Shown piece after piece: positions 9,210-16,878 of a stretch of 64,000 nt of DNA. The position numbers were made by a program, and so were the translations under genes. Positions within the stretch are counted from its first letter, which is position 1. Every line of letters begins with the position of its first letter. The DNA lies in contig NZ_AP027731.1 in NCBI RefSeq assembly GCF_030296595.1, forward strand, positions 1,426,001 through 1,490,000. The letters are read 5' to 3'. The notes below the pieces were generated by a model that worked only from the letters and a program-made list of their open reading frames with translations, did not search any database and was not told the origin of the DNA. This DNA comes from Naasia aerilata. Lineage in GTDB: Bacteria; Actinomycetota; Actinomycetes; Actinomycetales; Microbacteriaceae.

Positions 9210-9469
9210 TCCTGAGGTGCGTCGCGTTGTTGAGCGGGTATGGGGCGGCTTCATCGGCCGCTGAAGCGGCCTCGAAGTCGCCGCTTCGCGCTTTCCGTGC
9301 GGTTTCGAGGTGGCCGGCCTTGGCTGGTGCTGGTGGAAGGGCGGGAGCCTCGACGCTGCGCGTCGAGCGCGGCTGGGCTAGCGCCCAGCGCGCGGCCGCG
9401 GCTGGGCTGTCGCCCAGCGCGGGGACCGGCCGTCGGTGATGGAGCGTGGAGTCGGTTTGCGTCGAGCGC

Positions 9470-9935
9470 GGGGTGAGGCGCCGGGCGCGCGCCGAGCGCG
9501 GGGTGAGGCGACGAGCGCGGGGTGTAGACGTGGCGCGCTCGTCGTTACGGGGCGCGCTCGGTGGGCGGAGGCGCGCTCGGTAAGGGGGCTCGGTGTGCCG
9601 CTGGACCTGCCGCACACGAGGCGGTCGCGTGTCGAGCGCGGGCTGAGGCGCCGGGCACGCGTCGAGCGCGGGGTGAGGCGACGAGCGCGGGGTGTAGACG
9701 GGGCGCGCTCGTCGTTACGGGGCGCGCTCGGTGGGGAGGGGCGCGCTCGGTAGGGCGGCGGCGTGCGGCTGGACGGGCCGGACAGGAGGCGGTCGGCGTC
9801 GAGCGCGGGGTGAGACGCCGGGCGCGCGTCGAGCGCGGCGTGAGGCGACGAGCGCGGGGTGTAGACCGGGCGCGCTCGTCGTCACGGGGAGCGCTCGGCG
9901 GAAGGAGGCGCGCTCGGTGCACGGCTCAGCGCAGC
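9470..9935. repeat. Three degenerate tandem copies of a GAGCGCG-rich unit of about 170 bases
   Basis: The core ACGAGCGCGGGGTGTAGAC occurs at 9511, 9681 and 9848, each followed by CGCGCTCGTCGT and more CGCGCTCGG arms, so every unit can fold into hairpins around the loop GTGTAGAC. The spacing is 170 and 167 bases. Related copies occur at 43430-43870. The overlapping open frames are low-complexity Arg/Ala/Gly translations, so I see no gene here. Confidence 0.75.
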
Positions 9936-10082
9936 CACAAGGTGACGTGCGCGGGGAGCCGGCCACCTCACATCGTCTTAAGCCCTGGCATGTGGCTCCT
10001 CGAGTGTGCGGACGGCCGGCCGCACGGCCCCACGGCCTCTGGTCCACCACCCTCGAGGCATCGAGCGGCGACGCGGACCCCG

Positions 10083-10231
10083 CGAGGTGGCACTAAGTGC
10101 TGCCACCTCGCCGGGGAAAGGACATCTGGTGCCACCTCGAGGCCGCTCCTGGCGCGCGTCGCGCGCGGACTCCGCGAGGTGGCACTAGGTGCTGCCACCT
10201 CGCCGCGGAAGGGACATTTAGTGCCACCTCG
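10083..10231. repeat. Two copies of a 57-base triple-arm palindromic unit
   Basis: Units at 10083-10139 and 10175-10231 each contain CGAGGTGGCACTA, its inverse TGCTGCCACCTCG, and a third arm GTGCCACCTCG after a GGACAT spacer. They differ at about five of 57 positions. With the repeats before them they fill the whole 9076-10262 gap, in which no gene is visible. Confidence 0.8.
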
Positions 10232-10262
10232 ACGCGGAGGGGGTTCCGCCTCGCGGAACGCA

Positions 10263-10296
10263 GAACGCCCCGGCCGCCAAAGCGGCCGGGGCGTTC
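10263..10296 (-). terminator. Terminator of the permease operon
   Basis: GAACGCCCCGGCCGC and its perfect inverse flank a four-base CAAA loop, 15 bases after the stop of the second permease gene. There is no T run. Confidence 0.65.
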
Positions 10297-10310
10297 CTCG
10301 TGGTGCGGGA

Positions 10311-11264
10311 TCAGCCCTTGCGGCCCTGGGTCGCGATTCCCTCGATGAAGAAGCGCTGGCCGAAGGCGAACAGGATGAGCATCGGGAGCGTCACGACGAG
10401 CGCCGCGACCATGACCCACTGGTAGTCGCCCTGACCGCCGTTGCCGGGGCTGAAGGCGGTCATCGCGTACGAGATCCCCAGCGGCACCGTGAAGTTCTCG
10501 ATCGACCCGAAGTTCAGGTAGATGAGCGGTGCCTGCAGGTTGTTCCAGCTCGCCTGGAACTCGAAGATGAACACGATGATGAACGACGGCACCGCGAGCG
10601 GAGCCGCGATCCGCCAGAACAGACCCCAGTAGCTGGCGCCGTCCATGCGCGCCGCCTCGAACAGCTCCCGCGGCAGGCCCAGGAAGAACTGCCGCTGCAG
10701 GAAGATGTAGAACGCGGAGCCGAACAGGTTGGCCGCCCACAGCGGGACGTTCGTGCCGACGAAGCCGAGGTGGTTCCAGATCAGGTACGTCGGGATCAGC
10801 GTGACAGCGCCCGGCATCATCATCGTGGCGAGGATGAGGCCGAAGAGCAGGTTGCGACCCGGGAACTTGAAGTAGGCGAACCCGAAGGCGACGATCGAGC
10901 TCGACAGCGTCACCAGGCCGGCGGCCAGGATGGCGATGAGGAGGCTGTTGCCCATCCAGTTGAGGAGGGGCAGCTTGTCGAACGCCTGCACGTAGTTGAT
11001 CGGGTTGAACGTGTTGGGAATCAGCCGGTTGTCGAAGACCTCGCCACGCGGCTTGAGGCTCGCAGCCAGCAGCCAGAGGAACGGGTAGAGGAACGCCCCG
11101 GCGAACAGGACGAGGACGATCCAGAGGACGATCTTCCCGATGACGCTGCTGATCGGGCGACCGGGAGCATCGGGGTTGCCACCGGTCTCCTCGACGCCGA
11201 TCGCCTGCAGACGAGGGTCGACCGTGCCGCTGGCCGTGCCGATGTTGGTCGTGTTGGAGCTCAT
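10311..11264 (-). CDS. CUT1 sugar ABC importer permease (MalG type)
   Basis: The 317-residue membrane protein has six predicted transmembrane segments and the permease loop FEAARMDGASYWGLFWRIAAP, the EAA motif that docks the ATPase. It forms the channel together with the product of 11264-12357. The ATG shares one base with the corrected stop of that gene (TGATG). No ATP-binding gene is nearby, so a shared MsiK-type ATPase is probably used, as is usual in Actinobacteria. Confidence 0.9.
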   Translation of the reverse strand: MSSNTTNIGTASGTVDPRLQAIGVEETGGNPDAPGRPISSVIGKIVLWIVLVLFAGAFLYPFLWLLAASLKPRGEVFDNRLIPNTFNPINYVQAFDKLPLLNWMGNSLLIAILAAGLVTLSSSIVAFGFAYFKFPGRNLLFGLILATMMMPGAVTLIPTYLIWNHLGFVGTNVPLWAANLFGSAFYIFLQRQFFLGLPRELFEAARMDGASYWGLFWRIAAPLAVPSFIIVFIFEFQASWNNLQAPLIYLNFGSIENFTVPLGISYAMTAFSPGNGGQGDYQWVMVAALVVTLPMLILFAFGQRFFIEGIATQGRKG

Positions 11265-12357
11265 CAGTCCCGATCTCCTCGTAGTAGACGAACCGGTTGC
11301 CGAACTTCACCTGGATGAGGGTGATGATCATGATGATCACGAAGATCAGCCACGCCATGGCGGCCGCGAAGCCGAAGTTGAAGTTGCGGAACGCCTGCTG
11401 GAACAGGTACACCGCGTAGAACAGCGACGCGTCGGGGGAGGCGTTCGTCTGGTTGCGCCAGAAGAGAAGGAACGCCTGGTCGAACACCTGCAGGGCGGCG
11501 ATGGTGAGGACGAGGACGTTGAAGAAGATCGTCCCCGAGATCATCGGCACCGTGATGTTGAAGAACTGGCGCACCTTGCCCGCTCCGTCGAGCGAGGCCA
11601 CCTCGTAGAGGTCGCGGGGCACGTTCTTCAGGGCCGCGAGGAAGATGATCATCGTGCCGCTCACGCCCCAGAGGGTCATGATCACGATGGACGGCTTGAC
11701 CCAGTTGGGATCGGTCAGCCACTGCGGGCCCTGGATGCCGATCGCGGCGAGGCCCTTGTTGATGGCGCCGTAGTTGCCGTTCAGCAGCAGCAGGAAGACC
11801 GACGCGGTCGCGACCGACGGGGTCATCTTGGGCAGGTAGTAGAGGGTGCGGAACAGTCCGGCGCCCTTGCCGACCCGGTTGAGCAGCATCGCGAGGAACA
11901 GCGCGAAGATGATCTCGAGCGGCACCGCCATCACGGCGTAGAAGAGGGTGTTGCCGAGAGCCATGAAGACGCGCGGGTCCTCGAACAGCTCCGCGTAGTT
12001 GGCGCCGCTGTTCGGATACGCGGTGTCGGTCGCGAGGTCGTAGTCGCTGAACGAGATCACGAGGCTGTAGATCATCGCCCCGAGGGTGAAGATGAGGAAC
12101 CCGACGATCCAGGGGGCGACGAACAGGTAGCCCGCGAGGGATTCGCGCCGGTTGAACTTGTCCTTGACCTTCGGTGCCTTGGCCTTCTTGCCAGGCGGAG
12201 CGGCGACGGCTGCTGCCTCGGCAGTGGCGGCCCGGTCCTCGACGGCGGTCACGGCCGGCGCTCCAGGCGCTCGCACCGAATCGTCCGCTGTGGCTTCATC
12301 GTCATCCCTTCCAGAGACGCCTGTGGCTCCGGCTATCCGGTGTGGCATCGTTACCAC
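11264..12357 (-). CDS. CUT1 sugar ABC importer permease (MalF type; frame break at the 3' end)
   Basis: The protein has a long charged cytoplasmic N-terminus with a Lys-rich stretch before the first transmembrane segment (LAGYLFVAPWIVGF), six membrane segments, and the EAA loop YEVASLDGAGKVRQFF. As given, the frame reads on into the next gene. One G missing at 11269-11271 hides the natural stop; with it the protein ends EEIGD and the stop overlaps the next ATG (364 residues). The GTG at 12357 lies eight bases after the -10 box TATAGT, which fits a leaderless transcript; ATG at 12348 is the alternative. The LacI-type operator at 12343-12356 covers this start. Confidence 0.85.
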
Positions 12358-12394
12358 ACAGGGCGACTATAAGTGCCGACCTCTCCACCCGCAA
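12343..12394 (-). promoter_or_regulatory. Promoter and LacI-type operator 2 (permease operon)
   Basis: On the minus strand TTGCGG (12394-12389) and TATAGT (12371-12366) are 17 bases apart. The plus-strand sequence TGGCATCGTTACCA at 12343-12356 has a central CG, sits at the expected transcription start and is part of a longer palindrome GTGTGGYAWCG. A bound repressor would block initiation and also mask the start codon region. Confidence 0.65.
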
Positions 12395-12498
12395 CTGTGC
12401 AGAGGGAGTCGGAGCCGTTCCGCTGATGATAGAGCCGGATGGGGTCACTCGCGCCCAGGAACTCGGGCTTGACTTCGGCGGATTCGGGGGACAGAAAC

Positions 12499-12537
12499 GC
12501 CGTCGTCCCCGGCGCTCCGGGCACCGGGGACGACGGC
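12499..12537 (-). terminator. Terminator of the Gfo/Idh pair
   Basis: GCCGTCGTCCCCGG and its perfect inverse lie 22 bases beyond the stop of the Gfo/Idh gene. In the minus direction the stem is followed by GTTTCTGT. Confidence 0.65.
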
Positions 12538-12559
12538 AGGGGTACGGCGTGCCGGTGGG

Positions 12560-13588
12560 TCAGCCGACGGGCACGCTGGAGGCGCTGCGGACCGGCGCGT
12601 AGGCCCGGGTGGACGCCGACTCGTAGGCGGCGAGGATGATCCCGAGGACCTCGATCCCCTCCTTCTCCGTGTGCAGGGGACGCGTGCCGTCGAGGATCGA
12701 CCGGGCGAAGTGCGCGATCTCCGCCGCGAACTCGTTGACCGAGGGGAATTCGAGGGTCGCCTGCTCGCCGGTGCGGAGCCGGTAGGAGAGGTTCTTGCCG
12801 TCGCTGAAGAGGGATCCCTTCTCGCCGACCACGGAGAAGCGCTCGGTGTTGGCGGACGGGTTGTAGGCCCAGCTCGTCGTGAGACTGCCGAGCACGCCGT
12901 TGTCGAAGCGCACGAGCACCTGCGCGGAGTCCTCGCCCTCCATGAACTTGAGCCGGTGCGTGCTGAGCATGGCGGTCACGTCGACCGGCTCGCCCCCGGC
13001 CAGCTGCAGCATCAGGTAGGTGGGGTGGTAGCCCGTGTCGATGAGCTCACCGCCGCCGCTGGTCGCGGCGGAGGCCCGCCAGCCCATGCTCTCCGGGTTG
13101 AAGTCGTTGAAGAAGCTGTCCGTCGTGCGCACCTCGTAGACCTGGCCGAGGAGCCCCTCGTGGATCAGCTCGACCGCCTTGGCGACCGGGGGCGAGAACA
13201 GCTGGTTGTGGGCGCACATCAGCGTCACACCGTTCGCCTCAACGGCGGCCTGGACCTCGGCGGCCTCCTCCGGGCTGAGGCAGAGCGGCTTCTCGCACAG
13301 GATGTGCTTGCCCGCCTGGGCGGCCGCGACGATGGCGTCCTTGTGCAGGTGGTGGGGGAGGCAGATGTCGACGGCGTCGATCTCCGCGTTCCGAAGCATC
13401 TCCAGGTAGCTCCCGTAGGTGGCGGCGCCGGCGGGTTCAGCCCGCCGCTGCGCGTTCGCCTCGACCGGGTCGGCCACGGCGACGAGCACGGTGGTGTCCG
13501 GGTTCTCCAGATACCCCTTCACGTGTGCGCCGGCGATGCCGCCTGCTCCGATGAGTCCGACGCGGATCTTTCCGTTCGTGTTGGTCAT
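12560..13588 (-). CDS. Gfo/Idh/MocA-family NAD(P)-dependent oxidoreductase
   Basis: The 342-residue protein has an N-terminal Rossmann fold (VGLIGAGGIAGAH) with the EKP motif (ILCEKPLCLS) that carries the catalytic Lys, and a C-terminal alpha/beta substrate domain (GGGELIDTGYHPTY) with the usual His. The family oxidises or reduces sugar carbons, and some members cleave glycosides through a 3-keto intermediate. It follows the second Gfo/Idh gene by 39 bases in one operon that shares an operator with the GH38 and permease genes, so both probably act on the imported sugar. The exact substrate is unknown. Confidence 0.85.
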   Translation of the reverse strand: MTNTNGKIRVGLIGAGGIAGAHVKGYLENPDTTVLVAVADPVEANAQRRAEPAGAATYGSYLEMLRNAEIDAVDICLPHHLHKDAIVAAAQAGKHILCEKPLCLSPEEAAEVQAAVEANGVTLMCAHNQLFSPPVAKAVELIHEGLLGQVYEVRTTDSFFNDFNPESMGWRASAATSGGGELIDTGYHPTYLMLQLAGGEPVDVTAMLSTHRLKFMEGEDSAQVLVRFDNGVLGSLTTSWAYNPSANTERFSVVGEKGSLFSDGKNLSYRLRTGEQATLEFPSVNEFAAEIAHFARSILDGTRPLHTEKEGIEVLGIILAAYESASTRAYAPVRSASSVPVG

Positions 13589-13627
13589 AGCCTTTCGCTT
13601 CTTCTGCTCTGAGGTCGGGAGGGGGAA

Positions 13628-14638
13628 CTAGCGGGTGATCGCGGGAACGCGGTAGTCGAGGGTGCGCCCGGCGACCGCCGAGGCGTTGGCCGCCTGGACG
13701 AGCCGGGTGAGCTCGATGGCGGCGGCCGTGTTGGCGTCGGTATCCGACCCGGAGCGGATGGCGGACAGCCACTGCGCCATCGGCATGGGCGGGGCGGGCT
13801 GCGCCTCGGGCTCGATCCACTTCTCCGGGTCATAGGCGTCGCCCTTGCCGAGCAGGCCGAGGCCCGCGAAGCCGAACACGAGCGTGCCCTTCGTGCCCCG
13901 GACCTCGATGGTGGAGGCGCCGGGCGTCGTGACGTTGCTCGCCTCGATCACCGCGATCGCGCCGCCCGGGTAGCGGAGCGTGACCACGGCGTTGTCCTCG
14001 AGGGCCTCGCCGGTGACCGAGGAGTAGACCGCCGAGACGGTCTCGGGCGCCGTGCCCAGGAAGCGCTGCGTGAGGTACACGGCGTGGCAGCCGAGGTCGG
14101 TGAGCGCTCCGCCGATGGCGTCCGCCGGGTCGTAGAAGCGGGACGGCAGCCAGCCGGCCACCGAGCCGTCGTGCGCGAGCCGCACGCGGGTGTAGGTGAC
14201 GTCGCCGAGCGAGCCGTCTCGGATGGCTGCGGCGATCGTCTCGGTCACGCTCTCCGAGAGCCGGGGCAGGGAGACGACGAGGCGCACACCCGCGGCGCGC
14301 GCGGCGTCGACGAGCTGCTCGCACTCCGCGACGGTGGGGGCGAGCAGCTTCTCGGTGAAGACGTGCTTCCCGGCGGCGATCGCCCGCCCGATCACGTCGG
14401 TGTGGGCGGCCGTGGACGTGGTGACAACGATCCCATCGACATCGGGTCGACTCAGCACCTCGTCCAGGTCCGTCGCGAAGGGGATTCCGAGCTTCTGGGC
14501 GGCGGGGCGGCCGCGATCAAACTGATCGTCCCACGCGACGACGAGCTCAGCGCCCTCGCTCTCCACGACCTGAGCCGCGTAATCCGTGGCGTGTACGTGC
14601 CAGAAGCCGATCAGGGCCAGCGACAGCGGTGTCGACAA
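13628..14638 (-). CDS. Gfo/Idh/MocA-family oxidoreductase, second copy
   Basis: The 336-residue protein begins SLALIGFWHVHATDYA, a Rossmann motif with a Trp-His in place of the usual Gly stretch. It has TEKLLAPT instead of a strict EKP, so Pro is replaced while Glu-Lys stay, and GGALTDLGCHAVYLTQRF with the conserved Asp and His. I chose the TTG start at 14638 because GGAGA (14649-14645) lies seven bases before it; longer upstream frames encode a low-complexity Arg/Ser/Pro stretch. It is the first gene of a two-gene operon and is preceded by operator 3. The altered cofactor-binding motifs mean the two oxidoreductases are probably not redundant. Confidence 0.8.
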   Translation of the reverse strand: MSTPLSLALIGFWHVHATDYAAQVVESEGAELVVAWDDQFDRGRPAAQKLGIPFATDLDEVLSRPDVDGIVVTTSTAAHTDVIGRAIAAGKHVFTEKLLAPTVAECEQLVDAARAAGVRLVVSLPRLSESVTETIAAAIRDGSLGDVTYTRVRLAHDGSVAGWLPSRFYDPADAIGGALTDLGCHAVYLTQRFLGTAPETVSAVYSSVTGEALEDNAVVTLRYPGGAIAVIEASNVTTPGASTIEVRGTKGTLVFGFAGLGLLGKGDAYDPEKWIEPEAQPAPPMPMAQWLSAIRSGSDTDANTAAAIELTRLVQAANASAVAGRTLDYRVPAITR

Positions 14639-14680
14639 GGTGAATCTCCAATGTGCGCTTCGTCCGATGTGGACGCGGTG

Positions 14681-14694
14681 TGGGAACGATGCCA
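14681..14694 (-). promoter_or_regulatory. LacI-type operator 3 (Gfo/Idh operon)
   Basis: TGGCATCGTTCCCA on the minus strand, with central CG, lies 43 bases upstream of the TTG start. It differs from operator 2 at one base and from operator 1 at two. Confidence 0.6.
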
Positions 14695-14889
14695 GAACGG
14701 CGTCTGCCGGAAGCGTAACTTCTGCTCGGGAGAAGCCGCTAGGGGAAGCGGGGAACCGGTCGGATGTGCGTGGAGAGCCGGGTGGGAGGGCGCCAAGAGA
14801 AGGGGGCGAGCGGCTGTCGAGCGCTGCCGCCTCGTCCGCCATCCGCTGAACCGGCCGGCCGTGTCGGGCCGCGGACGTAGGCTCCTGGG

Positions 14890-16740
14890 GTGAGCATGGG
14901 ACACGGCAGACCCGGAGCGCGGGGTGTCGCGTCTCGCGACTCGGACGCCCAGCGGGCCGCCAATGCCGAGGCTCCCAAGATCGAGCACCTCCTCCGCCGG
15001 ATCGCCCGCCTCTTCGCGCCGCACCGGTGGATCCTCACCCTCACCATCGCGCTCGTCCTCATCGACGCCGGGCTCACCGTGCTGCCGCCGCTCCTCACGC
15101 GGCAGGCATTCGACCGCGGGCTCTTCCCCCGCGGCGGACCGGACCTTCCTGTGCTGACCGAGATCGTGGTCCTCATGGTCCTGGTCTGGGTGCTCTCCGC
15201 CGGCCTCGGGATCTGGCAGACCTACCTCACCTCTACGGTCGGCAACAAGGTCATGGGCGCCATGCGGGTCGACCTGTTCCGGCACCTCCAGTCGATGGAG
15301 CTGGGCTTCTTCACCCGGACGAAGACGGGCATCATCCAGTCCCGGCTCGCCAACGACGTCGGCGGCGTGGCCGGCGTGCTCAGCAACACCGTGTCGAGCG
15401 TCATCGGCAACGTGGTGACCGTGCTCGCCGCGTTCACCGCGATGCTGCTGCTCAGCTGGCAGCTCACCGTGATCGCCGTGATCCTGCTGCCGGCGCTGGC
15501 GTTCGCCCAGCGGCGCGTCGGGCGGCTGCGCGCGCGGATCGCGACCAAGACGCAGGAGTCGCTGTCCGAGATGACGGCGATCACGCAGGAGACGCTGAGC
15601 GTCTCGGGCGTCCTGCTCGCGAAGAGCTTCGGGCAGGCGGAGGCCGAGAACGCCCGCTATGCGGCCGAGAACCAGAACCAGATCCGGCTCCAGGTGCGCC
15701 AGTCGATGAGCGGCCAGGGCTTCTTCGCGTTCGTGCAGATCTTCCTGTCGGTCGTTCCCGCGCTCGTCTACCTGCTCTCGGCCTTCCTGATCCAGGGCGG
15801 GGCCGACATCACGCCCGGCACGATCGTCGCCTTCACGACGGTGCAGGCGCGCCTCATGTGGCCGCTGCTCGGCCTCATGCGAGTCGCCCTCGACCTGCAG
15901 ACCTCGGGCGCGCTGTTCGCCCGCATCTTCGAGTACTTCGACCTGGTGCCGGCGATCAAGGACAAGCCGAACGCCGCGACCCTCTCGCCCGACGACCCGC
16001 TGGGGGCGATCGAGTTCCGGTCCGTCGAGTTCCGCTATCCCGGAGCGCCCGAGACGAGCCGGCCGACGCTCGACGACGTGTCGTTCCGCATCGAGCCCGG
16101 CCAGTTCGTCGCCTTCGTGGGGCCGTCGGGCGCGGGCAAGACGACCATCTCCTACCTCATCCCGCGCCTCTACGACGTGACGGGCGGCTCGGTGCTGTTC
16201 GCGGGCCGCGACGTGCGCGACCTGCGCCAGGAGTCCCTGCTCGAGCAGATCGGCATCGTCAGCCAGGAGACCTACCTCTTCCACGCGACCATCCGCGAGA
16301 ACCTGCGCTACGCACGCCCGGACGCGACCGATGAGGAGATCGCGCACGCCGCCGAGCTCGCTAACATCGCCGAGACGATCGAGTCGTTCCCGGACGGCTA
16401 CGACACGGTGGTCGGTGAGCGCGGCTACCGCCTCTCGGGCGGCGAGAAGCAGCGCGTCGCGATCGCGCGCGTCATCCTCAAGAATCCGGCGGTGCTCGTG
16501 CTGGACGAGGCGACGAGCGCCCTCGACTCCGTGTCCGAGCGCGCGGTGCAGGCGGCCCTCGACACGGCCTCGCGCGGCCGGACGACCATCGCGATCGCCC
16601 ACCGGCTCTCCACCGTCGCCGAGGCCGACGTCATCCACGTCGTCGAGCACGGCCGGATTGCGGAGAGCGGCACCGCCGCCGAGCTCTTCCAGCAGGGCGG
16701 CCTCTATGCGCGCCTCGCCGCCCAGCAGTCCGCGGCCTGA
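14890..16740 (+). CDS. ABC exporter half-transporter (membrane plus ATPase domains)
   Basis: The 616-residue protein has about 70 charged leading residues, six transmembrane segments to about residue 340, and an ATPase domain with Walker A GPSGAGKTT (about residue 411), signature LSGGEKQR (about 515), Walker B VLVLDEATS (about 536) and the switch His in AHRLST. It probably works as a homodimer exporting lipid, peptide or drug; the cargo is unknown. GTG at 14890 lies six bases after TAGGCT (14878-14883), which suggests a leaderless transcript and decides the start. It does not appear to be part of the neighbouring operons. Confidence 0.88.
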   Translation: MSMGHGRPGARGVASRDSDAQRAANAEAPKIEHLLRRIARLFAPHRWILTLTIALVLIDAGLTVLPPLLTRQAFDRGLFPRGGPDLPVLTEIVVLMVLVWVLSAGLGIWQTYLTSTVGNKVMGAMRVDLFRHLQSMELGFFTRTKTGIIQSRLANDVGGVAGVLSNTVSSVIGNVVTVLAAFTAMLLLSWQLTVIAVILLPALAFAQRRVGRLRARIATKTQESLSEMTAITQETLSVSGVLLAKSFGQAEAENARYAAENQNQIRLQVRQSMSGQGFFAFVQIFLSVVPALVYLLSAFLIQGGADITPGTIVAFTTVQARLMWPLLGLMRVALDLQTSGALFARIFEYFDLVPAIKDKPNAATLSPDDPLGAIEFRSVEFRYPGAPETSRPTLDDVSFRIEPGQFVAFVGPSGAGKTTISYLIPRLYDVTGGSVLFAGRDVRDLRQESLLEQIGIVSQETYLFHATIRENLRYARPDATDEEIAHAAELANIAETIESFPDGYDTVVGERGYRLSGGEKQRVAIARVILKNPAVLVLDEATSALDSVSERAVQAALDTASRGRTTIAIAHRLSTVAEADVIHVVEHGRIAESGTAAELFQQGGLYARLAAQQSAA

Positions 16741-16761
16741 TCTCCGGACCTCGATGCCCGC

Positions 16762-16767
16762 TAGACT
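16762..16767 (+). promoter_or_regulatory. -10 box of the Cys leader / CBS transcript
   Basis: TAGACT ends seven bases before the GTG of the leader ORF at 16775, so the transcript would begin at or next to that start codon. Confidence 0.55.
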
Positions 16768-16774
16768 CCCAAGC

Positions 16775-16810
16775 GTGATCTCCCCGACGCGCTGCTGTCG
16801 CCGCCGCTAG
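16775..16810 (+). CDS. Leaderless Cys-Cys leader peptide (putative cysteine attenuator)
   Basis: GTG ATC TCC ... TAG encodes MISPTRCCRRR. Two adjacent Cys codons followed by three Arg codons sit in a leaderless mini-ORF 68 bases before the cystathionine beta-synthase gene. Leaderless polycysteine ORFs that attenuate downstream sulfur genes according to charged tRNA-Cys are known from mycobacteria. A short hairpin (GCCTC / GAGGC, 16836-16854) follows the stop. Function is inferred from position and content; a chance ORF of 11 codons is possible but unlikely to have Cys-Cys here. Confidence 0.6.
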   Translation: MISPTRCCRRR

Positions 16811-16878
16811 GCGCCGACACCCGTCCCGCCCGTGAGCCTCGCTGTCGCTGAGGCCGGGCCGAATCCGAGAGCTCTGAC

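Noticed and set aside
9470-9935. CRISPR array
   Set aside because: The repeats are degenerate, 167-170 bases apart and themselves palindromic, without unique spacers or cas genes.
10093-12357. 754-codon frame that appears to fuse the first permease with more sequence
   Set aside because: After the true C-terminus (EEIGD) it runs out of phase through the second permease; one missing G explains the lost stop.
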